Shown in pieces: positions 9,045-18,762 of a stretch of 64,000 nucleotides of DNA. The position numbers were made by a program, and so were the translations under genes. Location of the stretch: positions 1 through 64,000 of the forward strand of contig JABCZL010000004.1 of the NCBI GenBank assembly GCA_013289685.1, read 5' to 3'. The stretch's first letter is position 1. Every line of letters starts with the position of its first letter. This DNA is from Acidobacteriota bacterium. Lineage in GTDB: Bacteria; Acidobacteriota; Terriglobia; Terriglobales; Acidobacteriaceae. The notes under the pieces are model-generated. The model was given only the letters and a program-made list of their open reading frames with translations, had not been told where the DNA came from and ran no database searches.

Positions 9045-9272
9045 CTACTTGGGCGGGTGGTGGTGCTGCTCCATGTAGTCGGCGAATTCCGTAAGCTTTT
9101 GCGAGGCTGTGCGCAGCGCCTTGGTGGAGTGGGTGCGCACCGCCGGGACCACTTCTTCGTTGAGATACTTGATGAATTCCGGAATCTCTTTTTCCAGACG
9201 CTCGGCGGCTTCGTTGATGGTTTGACCGACACGCGCCGACGCGTCTTCCACCTTGCGGTTGAAGTCGTTCAT
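9045..9272 (-). CDS. Small helical protein of unknown function
   Basis: 75 residues beginning MNDFNRKVEDASARVGQ, with GAGGAG five bases before the ATG. The whole chain reads as amphipathic helix rich in Glu, Lys and Ala with heptad-like spacing, ending in a histidine-rich tail (EQHHHPPK). There is no signal peptide or transmembrane segment. It precedes rlpA on the same strand by about 60 bases, so the two may be co-transcribed. Phasin-like or membrane-surface-binding proteins have a similar look, but I cannot assign a family. Confidence 0.7.
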   Translation of the reverse strand: MNDFNRKVEDASARVGQTINEAAERLEKEIPEFIKYLNEEVVPAVRTHSTKALRTASQKLTEFADYMEQHHHPPK

Positions 9273-9437
9273 GTTGCTCCTCGCGATAACTCGGCGTGAA
9301 TGGATTCACGCGGTGTTGCGGATGCCAGGCTCGACTATTATTTCGCGCCCGGAGGGCGGGGTCAATGGAGTTTGAATGAATTCCGTGGTTCAGGCGGATT
9401 TACCCGACGCACGAGTTGATTCCTTCACTGCTGTAAA

Positions 9438-10568
9438 ATGCAGGCTCCGGCGATGAATTCTGAAGCCAGATCGCACAGCAATTCGCGGAACCAGATATTT
9501 CGCGCCCAGCTGCTTGCCTGGTATGACGCGCATGCGCGCGATCTGCCGTGGCGCCAGCGACCGCGGGCAGCAACGGCCGGCGATCCGTACCGCGTGTGGC
9601 TGTCGGAGATCATGCTGCAGCAGACCCGGGTCGCGGCGGTGATTGCGCATTATCACGAATTTCTGCGCCGGTTTCCGACGGTCCAGAAACTGGCACGCGC
9701 GCGCGAAGCTTCGGTTCTGGCGGCGTGGAGCGGCCTCGGATATTACCGCCGGGCGCGCATGCTGCACGCCGCGGCGAAAGTTGTGGTGCGAAAGCGGAGC
9801 GGGAGTTTTCCGGAGACGGCGGCGGGATGGCGCGAGTTGCCCGGCGTAGGACGGTATACGGCGACGGCCATCGCCAGCATTGCCTTTGGCGAGCCGGTCG
9901 CGGTAGTCGATGGCAACGTCGAACGCGTGCTGCAGCGGGTTTCAGGTCGGCACCTCGCAGGGGAAGATTTCTGGGAGGCGGCTGAGCGACTGCTTGATCA
10001 TGGGCGCCCGGGCGATTTCAACCAGGCGATGATGGAATTGGGGGCGATGGTGTGTACGCCGAGGGCGCCCAGTTGCCTGGCTTGTCCCGTGGTGGAGTTG
10101 TGCGCGACGCGCGGGGAAATGGCGGGCGCGTCGAAAACGCCCCCACAGAAGAAGCGGGAGATTCATTACGCGCTGGATTACCGAATCGACGCCAGGCGCG
10201 GGCGCACAGTGTTTCTAGTACGGCGGGCGCGGGATGCTAGGCTGATGGCTGGGATGTGGGAGTTGCCGGAGATAGATGGTCCCTCGGGGGCTAAAGCCCC
10301 TTTCAACGGGGCAGATGAAATCGCAGCGCTGAAAGCGCTGCGCCACCCAAAAGCAAAACGCGGTGACAACTTGCCGGCCTGCTTCATGTTGAAACACTCG
10401 ATCACGGTGACGGACTATACGGTTCGGGTATGGCACCTGCCTGCACCATCGCGCCTTAGCGGAAAATGGATTCCGATTGAAAAGGTGGCGCGGCTGGCGC
10501 TGACAGGGCTGGCGCGGAAGATCCTGCGCAGGGCGCAAATCATTGCCGACTTGGACATGTCGGTCTAA
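9438..10568 (+). CDS. mutY: A/G-specific adenine DNA glycosylase with an in-frame repeat insertion
   Basis: 376 residues; an ATG at 9453 is a possible alternative start. The catalytic Glu is in SEIMLQQTRV, and the helix-hairpin-helix and catalytic Asp are in LPGVGRYTATAIASIAFGEPVAVVDGN. The 4Fe-4S cluster ligands are C-x6-C-x2-C-x5-C in CTPRAPSCLACPVVELC. The C-terminal Nudix-like domain recognises 8-oxoguanine; MWELPE marks its beginning. Between that motif and LKHSITVTDYTVRVWHL, a dispersed palindromic repeat occupies about 23 codons (GAKAPFNGADEIAALKALRHP), in frame and without a stop. MutY removes adenine opposite 8-oxoG. The insertion sits in a linker of the recognition domain, so activity is probably kept. 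Confidence 0.95.
   Translation: MQAPAMNSEARSHSNSRNQIFRAQLLAWYDAHARDLPWRQRPRAATAGDPYRVWLSEIMLQQTRVAAVIAHYHEFLRRFPTVQKLARAREASVLAAWSGLGYYRRARMLHAAAKVVVRKRSGSFPETAAGWRELPGVGRYTATAIASIAFGEPVAVVDGNVERVLQRVSGRHLAGEDFWEAAERLLDHGRPGDFNQAMMELGAMVCTPRAPSCLACPVVELCATRGEMAGASKTPPQKKREIHYALDYRIDARRGRTVFLVRRARDARLMAGMWELPEIDGPSGAKAPFNGADEIAALKALRHPKAKRGDNLPACFMLKHSITVTDYTVRVWHLPAPSRLSGKWIPIEKVARLALTGLARKILRRAQIIADLDMSV
10282..10350. repeat. Family A two-hairpin repeat inside mutY
   Basis: CCTCGGGGGCTAAAGCCCC, a spacer, then CAGCGCTGAAAGCGCTGCGC and CACCC. The first hairpin matches the elements at 49550 and 63902. The second hairpin and its CGCCACCCAAA tail match 23085-23113. It is read as coding sequence within mutY. 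Confidence 0.85.
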
Positions 10569-10692
10569 ACTCTTTGCGTACGAGGCGATCTTTCCTGCTC
10601 GCGGGCTGTAATGTTGATCGGAATCATGAAGGGGCCCATATGTTTTATTCCGCCGCTGGAACCCTCAATTTGCCACAGGAGCGAATCTAACG

Positions 10693-11868
10693 ATGCTAGG
10701 CTCTGTCCGGCTTCTTAGTCGACTATCAATTCTCCTAGTGCTGTCAGCGATCTTGGCCGGTTGCGGTGGAGGAAGCTCTTCTGGCGGGGGCACGCAGCCC
10801 CCTCCGCCGGCCGAGATTCTCTATGCCAGCGGTTGGAGCCAGATAACAGCGCTCAGCATCAACACCAACACGGGAGCTTTGAGCCCGGTCGCAGCCGAAG
10901 CGGAACCCAATAACACGGTTGGCATTGTTGCAACACCTTCTGCTAGCTTCTTGTACGCCTCCGACAAGGGGAATGGAATAGACGGCTTCACTATTGGACA
11001 GAATGGAACCCTGTCCCCGATCAATGGTTCTCCGTGGCCAGGGCCAGGGAATTACTACGGCGGTGCGCTGTCAATAGACCCAGCCGGAAAGTTCGTCTAT
11101 GCCGCCAACGCCGCGGGCCCCCCAGGTTATGTCGCGGGATTTACCGTTAGCGCCGCAACGGGGGCATTAACCGCCATGGCAGGTTCACCTTTTCCCGCAG
11201 GTGTCGCTCCGTTTCAGCCGGTGGTCGATCGGTCAGGCAAGTTCCTGTATGTGACCGACTATCTCGACCCTCAAGGCGGAATTTACGCATTTGGCATAAA
11301 TCCCTCCACCGGAGTTCTTACTTCGATCGCAGGGTCACCTTTCCCGACGCTCCCCGCAGCAGAGCCCCTGGGTCTTGTGACTGACCCCTCGGGTAAGTTC
11401 CTTTACGCTTCTCTCTCGGCAGGCTACAGCATTGCCGCATTCACCATTGACAGTACTTCCGGTGCCTTAACCAGCGTGCCCGGTTCGCCTTTTCCGACCG
11501 GGGCGGGGTCAGGCCCAGGTTGGTTCCTTGACTCCATCACCATCGATCCTTCGGGGAAGTTTTTCTACGCGCTGAGCAGCTCTGGTTTCAGCAGCGTGGT
11601 TTCCGTGTTCACAATCGATTCCAGCAGCGGCGCATTGGCACCTGTCAATGGTTCTCCATTTTTCGCGGAGCCGTCCGGTATATCAGGCGGTCTCGTAGTG
11701 GAGCTATCGGGCAAGTTTCTGTACATTGCAGGCGGCGGCGCTAGCTACATCTTGCCAATGAGCATTGACGGAACCACCGGTGCCGTGACGGCTCTCCCGG
11801 GATATGCGCTCAGCGTAAACAACGTCCCCATCTTCCCCACGAATCTGACGGTTGCCCTCGTGCCATGA
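10693..11868 (+). CDS. Secreted beta-propeller lipoprotein (lactonase/YncE-like)
   Basis: 391 residues. The N-terminus (RLLSRLSILLVLSAILAGCGGGSSSG) is a lipoprotein signal with lipobox LAGC and a Ser/Gly linker. The rest is six or seven blades of about 45-50 residues, each with SGKFLYV/A..., I..F.I....GALT/A.V.GSPFP. This repeat is frequent in Acidobacteriota and resembles 6-phosphogluconolactonase-type and surface YVTN propellers. No catalytic residues can be named, so a binding or surface role is as likely as an enzymatic one. It has its own intergenic space on both sides and looks monocistronic. Confidence 0.8.
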   Translation: MLGSVRLLSRLSILLVLSAILAGCGGGSSSGGGTQPPPPAEILYASGWSQITALSINTNTGALSPVAAEAEPNNTVGIVATPSASFLYASDKGNGIDGFTIGQNGTLSPINGSPWPGPGNYYGGALSIDPAGKFVYAANAAGPPGYVAGFTVSAATGALTAMAGSPFPAGVAPFQPVVDRSGKFLYVTDYLDPQGGIYAFGINPSTGVLTSIAGSPFPTLPAAEPLGLVTDPSGKFLYASLSAGYSIAAFTIDSTSGALTSVPGSPFPTGAGSGPGWFLDSITIDPSGKFFYALSSSGFSSVVSVFTIDSSSGALAPVNGSPFFAEPSGISGGLVVELSGKFLYIAGGGASYILPMSIDGTTGAVTALPGYALSVNNVPIFPTNLTVALVP

Positions 11869-12039
11869 TGTGCACTTCGAGCCACGGCTTGCTCGGTGGC
11901 TGCGTCCTGCCGGAGCTTCGCGGTTTGGGGCGACTTCTTACACCGGATAATCCGAGGTCGGGGTGTGGCAAGAACATTCCCTGCATCCGATGTCCGTCTT
12001 GTTTCGTCTAGATGAGAGTAGGCACTGGAGCAAGATTCA

Positions 12040-12537
12040 ATGGCGGCACTAGCTACGGGCACAAAGGCACCGGATTTTGAGCTGAAGACTTTAGATGGGA
12101 AACCGTTCTCCCTGCAGGCCGAACTGGCCCGCGGGCCGGTGGTGCTGGTGTTTTTCAAGGTGTCGTGTCCGACGTGCCAGTATGCGCTTCCGTTTTTCGA
12201 GCGGCTGCATAAGGCCTACAGACCCAAGGGCGTCACCCTGGTTGGAGTTTCGCAAAACGATGCTAAGGACACGGCTGCATTCAACAAGGAATTTGGCGTC
12301 ACATTCCCCGCGCTGCTCGATGACACGCGCTCTTACCCTGTCTCAAACGCCTACGGGCTGACCAACGTTCCGACCATCTTCTGGATCGAGCAGGATGGGA
12401 AGGTTGAAGTTTCCAGCGTGGGCTGGGTGAAGGCGGACTTTGAAGAGATCAATCGCCGGATGGCCGAGTTGGGGAGGATTGCGCCGGCGGCGGTGTTCAA
12501 GCCGGGAGAAGACGTGCGGGACTTCCGCGCCGGTTGA
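12040..12537 (+). CDS. Thioredoxin-fold redox protein (AhpC/TSA-TlpA-like)
   Basis: 165 residues without a signal peptide, so probably cytoplasmic. The redoxin fold is shown by GTKAPDFELKTLDGKPFSL at the N-terminus, VVLVFFKVSCPTCQYALPFF with a CPTC active site near residue 47, and the cis-Pro region NVPTIFWIEQDGKV. CPTC with a long insertion before the cis-Pro is typical of TlpA/ResA-like proteins, while the length and N-terminus fit the AhpC/TSA group. It probably reduces peroxides or disulfides. No partner gene is adjacent. Confidence 0.85.
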   Translation: MAALATGTKAPDFELKTLDGKPFSLQAELARGPVVLVFFKVSCPTCQYALPFFERLHKAYRPKGVTLVGVSQNDAKDTAAFNKEFGVTFPALLDDTRSYPVSNAYGLTNVPTIFWIEQDGKVEVSSVGWVKADFEEINRRMAELGRIAPAAVFKPGEDVRDFRAG

Positions 12538-12847
12538 GGGTCGAAAAACTAGCCGCCGGTTCGGCGGATGAACAAAAGACAGAGCCGAGCTTCGCTCGGC
12601 GGACCCTTCGGCGTTGCTCAGGGCAGGCTTGCGAGGGCGCCCGTCTCCACATTAACCCGCCCCCCTACAAGCAAACCGCGCATACGGACACGTCCGGGCG
12701 GGTCGTATCCCGGTAGTGGGTGCACTCTCGTGCAATAGATTCCACACTTCTCATACGGCGGCGGCGAGGCCGTCCTTTACAATTCTTGCAGACTTTCACG
12801 AAAAATAGACTTCCATCGAGCGCCGCTTGGTTGGGGGAGCCCTGTCT
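12538..12847. other. 310-base repeat-rich intergenic region
   Basis: It contains mosaic palindromic sequence (GAGCCGAGCTTCGCTCGGCG at 12580-12599, GAGGGCGCCCGTCTCCACAT near 12630) and no coding frame with support. The M28 peptidase promoter must lie in the last 100 bases, but no clear -35/-10 pair is seen. Confidence 0.45.
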
Positions 12848-14554
12848 ATGCAAGGAATGCTGAGAATCAGTTCGGCCTGTCTGGTGGTGTGCGCCAGCCT
12901 GCTGGTGTGGGCCGATGGTGGTGCTGGCGCCGGTGGCGCGAAGGGCGCTGGATCAAAGAGCACGCTGTCGGTGAAGTTGCCGGGGCCCGCGTTCGTCGCG
13001 CTAGAGACCATCACGCCGGACCACATTCGCTGGCACGTTCGCTACCTGTCACACGATCTGCTCGAGGGCCGCGGCACGGGGCAGCGCGGGGGCGACATTG
13101 CCGCCGAATACATCGCCACGCAGTTTGCCGAATACGGCCTGAAGCCGGCCGGCGACCACGGGACATTCATGCAGAAGGTGCCCCTTGTCGGGATCACGAC
13201 TCTGCCCGAGACGCAGTTTTCCCTGGTCCCGAAAAAAGGCGAAACCATGAATCTGAAGCCGCTCGACGAGTATGTCGCCTATGACCAGACCCAGCAGGCG
13301 CAATCCGACGTGGATGCGGACATCGTTTTTGTCGGCTATGGAATCGAGGCGCCGGAGTATGGCTGGGACGACTACAAGGGCCTCGACGTGCACGGAAAAG
13401 TTCTGCTGATGCTGGTGAACGAACCGCCTTCCGACGATCCCAAATTCTTTAAGGGCAAGGCTCTCACCTACTACGGGCGCTGGACTTACAAGTATGAAGA
13501 GGCCGCGCGCAAGGGCGCCGTGGGAGTGCTTCTAATCCACCAGGCGCAGATGGCCAGCTATCCCTGGGAAGTGGTGCGAAATTCGAACTCCGGCGAGAAG
13601 TCGTTTCTGAAGCTGGAAGGCCCGGCGCTGAAAGTGGCGTCGTGGGTGCATCTCGACGTGGCGACGAGACTCGCTTCGGCCTCCGGCATGAATCTGGACA
13701 AAATGCTGAAGGACGCGCAGACGCGGGATTTTCATCCGGTGAGTCTGGGAGCGCGGCTCAAGGCGCACATGGTGAGCAAGGTACGGAATTTCGAATCGAA
13801 CAATGTGTTGGCGATTCTGCCGGGCTCCGATCGCAAGATGGCCGACGAGGCCGTGATCTACACCGCGCACTACGATCATTTCGGCATTCGTCCCGACATG
13901 CCGGGGGACAACATTTTCAACGGCGCCGACGATAACGCCACGGGATGCGGCATTCTTCTCGAGGTGGCGCGGGCCTTCGGAACCGCGGCCCAGCGGCCGC
14001 ACCGGTCCATTCTATTCGCGGCGGTCACGGCTGAAGAGCAGGGACTGCTGGGCTCGGAGTATCTCGGGAAGCATCCGCCGGTCCCGGCGGGAAAAATCAC
14101 CCTCGACTTGAATTACGACGACGTGAAGCCGTTGGGCGCACCGGAAGAAGTGGAAGTTTCCGGGGCTGAGCGGACCACGTTCTATTCGTCAGTAGAGGCG
14201 ACAGCCAAAGAATTTCGGCTCGCGATCCGTCCCGATGCGCAGCCCGAAGCAGGACACTTCTATCGCTCCGATCACTTCAGCCTGGCGCGAGTGGGCATTC
14301 CATCCTTCTCCATCAACGAAGGAATGAAGTACAAGGGCCACCCCGAAGCGTGGGGACTCGAGCAGGAGCGCGAGTACGTGGAAAAGCACTATCACCAGCC
14401 CAGTGATGAGTACCATCCCGAGATGGATTTCGTGGGCGACTCTGCGATGGCGCGCTTCGGATTTGCACTGGGATGGGAAGCCGCGAGTCTCCCCAAGCTG
14501 ATCGGATGGCAGAAGGGTGACGAGTTCGAGGCGGTGCGGGCGAAGAGCCAGTAG
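12848..14554 (+). CDS. Secreted M28 family zinc aminopeptidase with PA domain
   Basis: About 568 residues from the ATG at 12848, chosen because GGGGGAG lies about 10 bases upstream and the result begins with a signal peptide (MLRISSACLVVCASLLVWADG). Residues 120-270 form a protease-associated insert (IVFVGYGIEAPEYGWDDYKGLDVHGKVLLML). The M28 metal ligands are in YTAHYDHFG, NGADDNATG, VTAEEQGLLGSE and SDHFS, covering the His, bridging Asp, Glu-Glu and the later Asp/His positions. Family members are exported aminopeptidases or glutaminyl-cyclase-like enzymes acting on peptides outside the cytoplasm. Confidence 0.92.
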   Translation: MQGMLRISSACLVVCASLLVWADGGAGAGGAKGAGSKSTLSVKLPGPAFVALETITPDHIRWHVRYLSHDLLEGRGTGQRGGDIAAEYIATQFAEYGLKPAGDHGTFMQKVPLVGITTLPETQFSLVPKKGETMNLKPLDEYVAYDQTQQAQSDVDADIVFVGYGIEAPEYGWDDYKGLDVHGKVLLMLVNEPPSDDPKFFKGKALTYYGRWTYKYEEAARKGAVGVLLIHQAQMASYPWEVVRNSNSGEKSFLKLEGPALKVASWVHLDVATRLASASGMNLDKMLKDAQTRDFHPVSLGARLKAHMVSKVRNFESNNVLAILPGSDRKMADEAVIYTAHYDHFGIRPDMPGDNIFNGADDNATGCGILLEVARAFGTAAQRPHRSILFAAVTAEEQGLLGSEYLGKHPPVPAGKITLDLNYDDVKPLGAPEEVEVSGAERTTFYSSVEATAKEFRLAIRPDAQPEAGHFYRSDHFSLARVGIPSFSINEGMKYKGHPEAWGLEQEREYVEKHYHQPSDEYHPEMDFVGDSAMARFGFALGWEAASLPKLIGWQKGDEFEAVRAKSQ

Positions 14555-14735
14555 TGCCGAGTTAGTCCGCTTAGTATTGAGTCCGCTTCCTCCGTCACCG
14601 GCGCTCCATCGTTACGCCAAACAGAATCAGTGGTTTGAGCCGGTAACCTAGGTAACTTTAGCCGCTTCCCTCCGCATGCTAACCTCGACATGCCCGTTTG
14701 AAATCAGCAACTTCCGAAGAGACTCCTGATTCAGG

Positions 14736-16970
14736 ATGCCGAGAATTCCTATTTTTCGTCTAGGCGGAGCGCCGGAGAAACCGGCGGCGCCGAATCTTGC
14801 CGCGTCCACGCCCTTTGTCTCGCTCGAGGGACTCTCGGTCGGCGTCGATAACCTGCGCCACGATGTGCTGCTGAGTCCGAAGTTTGTGGAGTTGGCTCGG
14901 GCGCAGATTGCGCGGCTGATCGCGCGTCACGGCGACTTGGAGGGATTGCTCTCGGCGGAAGCTCCGCAGTCGACGCAGGGGCCTTCGTGGATGAGGAATC
15001 AGGCGGGCCGGGCGTCGCGGCCAAAGAACGATCCCGGAGCGTGGAAATCGGCGTTGGCCGAGTTGCAGGTAGCCTCGCTCAATCGCGCCAAAAAAGAATT
15101 CAAGCTGTCGGTCGACCTGTTGGCGCGGCTGGCGGTCACCAAATTCCTCCGCACGGAAATGAACCTGCAGTTCTCGCAAGTGCTGGAGCGCTGCCGCGTC
15201 CTGCTGAAGAGCTACGACAATATGCGGCAGGGCAAGGCGCATGAGTACCGCGAGCGCCTGGCAATCTTTCAGGTGCGCAAGCGGATCATCCTGCGCAAGA
15301 CCGGACAGGAAATCTTTGAGACCCTCCGCGAGGTAGAGAAGAGCACGCTGGCCCGCACGCGACGGTCGCTGTTCGGCGAGGAAACCGCTGGCGGCAGCTA
15401 TTTCACCTATCCGCTGTTTCTAAACCGGCTGCTGTTTTCCGAAGACGGGCGCGATGACTACCTGTGCGCCGAGCACTACGTGATGCTCGGAAACTGGGAC
15501 CGCGATCCCGACCGTTACGGCCGCATGCGGGAAGTGGTTCTAACTTTTCTGCACACGCTCTATGGCGCGGACCTGAGCGCCGAGACCCTCGACTCGTGGA
15601 TGAATGTTCCGGAGAACGCGCGAGTACTGGTCGGAACCGGAACCCCGGAAGAATCCGAAGAAGGCCTGGCTCAGCAGGAGCGCCTCGCCGAGTGGGTCCG
15701 ACTGCTGGAAGACGAGCGAGTCATGGAAAACGTGATCGCCTCGTACAACGTGGTGCCGCTGCTCAGTGAATATGCGCCCCGCATTAATGCGCAGCAGCTG
15801 AAAAATGCGCTCATTGACCGCACGGAGTGCGACCGGGTGGAGCGCATGATTCAGGAGGGCCGACTCTCGCCCAACAGCCTGTATGCGGCGGTGGCCAAGG
15901 TCGCGACTTGCCGCGGCGCCGAGCGGGCCAAAGTTGCGGCGCGCTTCCTGGGAGATTTCTTTCACTACCATCGCGACTTGCGGCGCCTGGAGATTTTGAA
16001 CGCCGCTCTCGATTCTGTGAACCTGGTGGGCAACGAACGTATCCAGGAACTGTCGCGCGTGAACGGAACTCTTTACGAATTTCTGCTTCCAGAGGAACAG
16101 GGCCAGACCGATTCTGAACGAGTTCTGAGCCACGTGGTGCTCAAAGCCGACGTGCGCGACTCGACGCGGCTCACGCGGACCATGATGGAGAAAGGCCTGA
16201 ATCCGGCGTCGTACTTCAGTCTGAATTTTTACGACCCGGTGAACAAACTGCTGGAAAAATATGGCGCGCGGAAAGTGTTTCTCGAGGGCGACGCCATCAT
16301 TCTGGCGATTCTGGAGCGCGAAGGCGAGCCCGGACTGGCTGTGAGCCGCATGTGCGTGCTGGCCCGCGAGATCATCGAAATCGTCCGCGGTTACAACGAA
16401 CTGATGCAGCGCTCTGGCATGCCGCAGCTGGAACTGGGGCTGGGCATCACGGCGCAGGAGTCCGCGCCGCTCTACCTGATGGACGGCGAACATCAGATCA
16501 TGATTTCCGAAGCGCTGAACGAGAGCGACCGCTTGTCGTCGTGCAACAAGCGCGCTCGCAAAGTAATGGAGCCCCAGGCCGGGCCGTTCCACGTATACGC
16601 GTTTCAGGCCGCGGAACTCGACGAGAACGGCAACCCCGAGGACGTGATTCTAAGCTTCAACCTCGGCGGCATTCGCATGAATGAAACCGCTTTCCGCAAG
16701 CTGGAAAAAGAAATTACGCTCGAGCCCTTGAAGGTGCGGCTGCCCGCGTCGCTGGCGTCGTCGGATAAAGGGGAGTACCGCCTCTTCAGCGCCACGGTGC
16801 CCGTCGACCGCGACATCTTCCGCAAGATCGTCGTGCGCGAAAGCCGCATCCCGCGCATCGATTCCGCCGACTTTTCTGTCAAGGGCTGGACCGAGCGCAA
16901 GTATTACGAAGTCTGTACCGATCCCGTGATCTACGCCGCACTCGAAAAGCGCAAAGGCGCTGCGCACTGA
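14736..16970 (+). CDS. Large soluble protein with class III nucleotide cyclase-like domain
   Basis: 744 residues without signal peptide or membrane helix. Residues 1-450 are mostly helical and unrecognised. From about residue 465 the sequence follows class III cyclase order: VVLKADVRDSTRLTRTM (metal Asp and the FT-like S/T), KYGARKVFLEGDAIILAILE (second metal Asp in the GDAI position), LELGLGIT (GIHTG position) and ISEALNESDRLSSCNKRARK (VNLAARL position). The loop between the last two is short, and the usual substrate-specifying and transition-state residues are not clear, so it may be degenerate. It has good spacing from the neighbours on both sides. Function unassigned. Confidence 0.7.
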   Translation: MPRIPIFRLGGAPEKPAAPNLAASTPFVSLEGLSVGVDNLRHDVLLSPKFVELARAQIARLIARHGDLEGLLSAEAPQSTQGPSWMRNQAGRASRPKNDPGAWKSALAELQVASLNRAKKEFKLSVDLLARLAVTKFLRTEMNLQFSQVLERCRVLLKSYDNMRQGKAHEYRERLAIFQVRKRIILRKTGQEIFETLREVEKSTLARTRRSLFGEETAGGSYFTYPLFLNRLLFSEDGRDDYLCAEHYVMLGNWDRDPDRYGRMREVVLTFLHTLYGADLSAETLDSWMNVPENARVLVGTGTPEESEEGLAQQERLAEWVRLLEDERVMENVIASYNVVPLLSEYAPRINAQQLKNALIDRTECDRVERMIQEGRLSPNSLYAAVAKVATCRGAERAKVAARFLGDFFHYHRDLRRLEILNAALDSVNLVGNERIQELSRVNGTLYEFLLPEEQGQTDSERVLSHVVLKADVRDSTRLTRTMMEKGLNPASYFSLNFYDPVNKLLEKYGARKVFLEGDAIILAILEREGEPGLAVSRMCVLAREIIEIVRGYNELMQRSGMPQLELGLGITAQESAPLYLMDGEHQIMISEALNESDRLSSCNKRARKVMEPQAGPFHVYAFQAAELDENGNPEDVILSFNLGGIRMNETAFRKLEKEITLEPLKVRLPASLASSDKGEYRLFSATVPVDRDIFRKIVVRESRIPRIDSADFSVKGWTERKYYEVCTDPVIYAALEKRKGAAH

Positions 16971-16986
16971 GAAACGCATTGCACGC

Positions 16987-18762
16987 CTAGAAGTTCGTCC
17001 CTACCCGCGCCGGCCGAAACGGAATCTGGAACGTCGCCTCCACATCGACCGGTGATCCGTTTTTCATGGCAGGCTGAAATTGCCATTGCGCCACCGCCTG
17101 GCTGGCGAACTGGTCAATGCGGTCGTCGACGCCGCGCAACACCCGCACACTTCCAACTGTGCCATCCGCGTGGATGATCGCATAGAGAATCACCGTACCG
17201 GCCACGTTCTCGCGCATCAGCTGCAGCGGATACTTGGGATCGACCTTGCGCGTGGCCATGGGCTGGGATAGATCTTCCGCAGACACAGGCGTGTCGTGAT
17301 GATTGCCGGAGTCGTGATTATCTACACCATGGCTGAGTTCGGCGAAGCGGATCACCCAACTGCCGCCCGCGGAATTCAAGTTCGGCATGTTGAGCGTGAC
17401 AGAATAGAACTTGCGATCGCCGAAGACCGTGCGTTCCGCGTCGGAAAGCTTGGCCGCGTTTTCCGGCTGCACGGGACGCGCCGGTGCGCTGGTAACGCGC
17501 GGCGGGCGCACGCTCGCCACGAGGTTCGGATTTACGGAGTTGGTTGAAGCCTTGCCGGGATCGCCCGCCACGGGCGAGGTCTTCGCCGCTGTGTTCCCAA
17601 CATAAAGTCCAGCAGGTAAATCACTGACTCCCTTCCGCGATGATCCGCTCCCGTTTTCTTTACTGCCGCCGTTGCCGCTCGCACCGGGCGAACCAGACGC
17701 CCCGGCGTGGCCCTCGGGCTTGGCGGCGAATGCTCCGCGACGGTTTCCCGCCGGTGGATCAGGGGGCGCACTCACTGCAGGATGCAGATTCAACGCGATG
17801 ACGCGCCCGCGCGCTCCAAAAGACGCTCCGTTGGATCCCGACCCAGAAACCGACGGGGGCGGCGGCACGACTTGCGCAGTGACGACCCGCGGACCAGCGC
17901 CTCCGACACCGGAGGATCGAGACCCGGCGACCGCGCGTTGTTCGGCCACCGAGAGTTGCGGCGCAGGGGCAATCACGGCGCTCCGCCCAATGTTCAGATC
18001 GCCCAACGGACGAGTGGATGCCATCTCGACACTCGGTGGCGGCGCGACCACGGCAGGCTGCAAAGCCTGAAACGCACCCGCATTCGGAGCGCTGATGTCA
18101 GGCGGGGGAGCCACCACCGAGTTCTCCATCTGCGGAGCGATCCGTGTAATGTCGGCGGCGGGCGTGAGCGGCACCGGGGGGATCGCCAGCCGCGGCTTCT
18201 GCATATTGTCAGATATCTTCTCCGACCACGCCACAATGTTGGGCATCGCAACCTCGCCCTGCAGCTTGACCGCAGGCGCCGTGACGATGGTCTGCGAACG
18301 GTTATCGGCTTCGCGCGGAAGAGAAATGATGGGTTGCCGTGAAAATTCTGGATCGGCCTTCCGGGGCCGCTCAGCCTTCGCGTCGCGAGTATCGAGCGGA
18401 GGAAGATATTCCGCCGGCTGGTAATAGATGACTTGAGCGTGCTCGAACGTCGGCCGCGCCACTACCTGCGGCTGGAGCGCGAAGAAGCGGGTGAATCCAA
18501 TCACCAGCGCGAATGCGATGACGTGGCAAGCGCCGGATTGCAGGAATCGGTTCCACGGAAGTCTCCCCGTAACAAATACGTCATGCCAGAACGGCGCCGG
18601 GGCGGAGCGAAGTTCAAGCGGTGGAAGCCGCCGCGGAAAGACGAGATCGAGCAGGTTCCCGAAGAAGACCCTAGGCCTCGCCGGCAACTCGACCAGAAGC
18701 CGCAGATCCGGCTCAGGCTGCGGGATATCGCCGTGGGGGCGGGCTGCCGTCATTCTATCCAT
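16987..18762 (-). CDS. TonB-like energy transducer with Pro/Ser/Gly-rich middle
   Basis: About 591 residues from the ATG at 18762; an ATG at 18753 is equally possible, and the frame continues upstream without a family match. One transmembrane helix near residue 75-95 (GACHVIAFALVIGFTRFFAL) follows a short cytoplasmic N-terminus. The periplasmic middle is low in complexity, rich in Pro, Ala, Ser and Gly. The last 90 residues are a TonB C-terminal domain (ATRKVDPKYPLQLMRENVAG, VILYAIIHADGTVG, QWQFQPAMKNGSPVDV). TonB couples the ExbBD proton-driven motor to outer-membrane receptors. No exbB/exbD or receptor is nearby. It is divergent from aspS. Confidence 0.82.
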   Translation of the reverse strand: MDRMTAARPHGDIPQPEPDLRLLVELPARPRVFFGNLLDLVFPRRLPPLELRSAPAPFWHDVFVTGRLPWNRFLQSGACHVIAFALVIGFTRFFALQPQVVARPTFEHAQVIYYQPAEYLPPLDTRDAKAERPRKADPEFSRQPIISLPREADNRSQTIVTAPAVKLQGEVAMPNIVAWSEKISDNMQKPRLAIPPVPLTPAADITRIAPQMENSVVAPPPDISAPNAGAFQALQPAVVAPPPSVEMASTRPLGDLNIGRSAVIAPAPQLSVAEQRAVAGSRSSGVGGAGPRVVTAQVVPPPPSVSGSGSNGASFGARGRVIALNLHPAVSAPPDPPAGNRRGAFAAKPEGHAGASGSPGASGNGGSKENGSGSSRKGVSDLPAGLYVGNTAAKTSPVAGDPGKASTNSVNPNLVASVRPPRVTSAPARPVQPENAAKLSDAERTVFGDRKFYSVTLNMPNLNSAGGSWVIRFAELSHGVDNHDSGNHHDTPVSAEDLSQPMATRKVDPKYPLQLMRENVAGTVILYAIIHADGTVGSVRVLRGVDDRIDQFASQAVAQWQFQPAMKNGSPVDVEATFQIPFRPARVGTNF

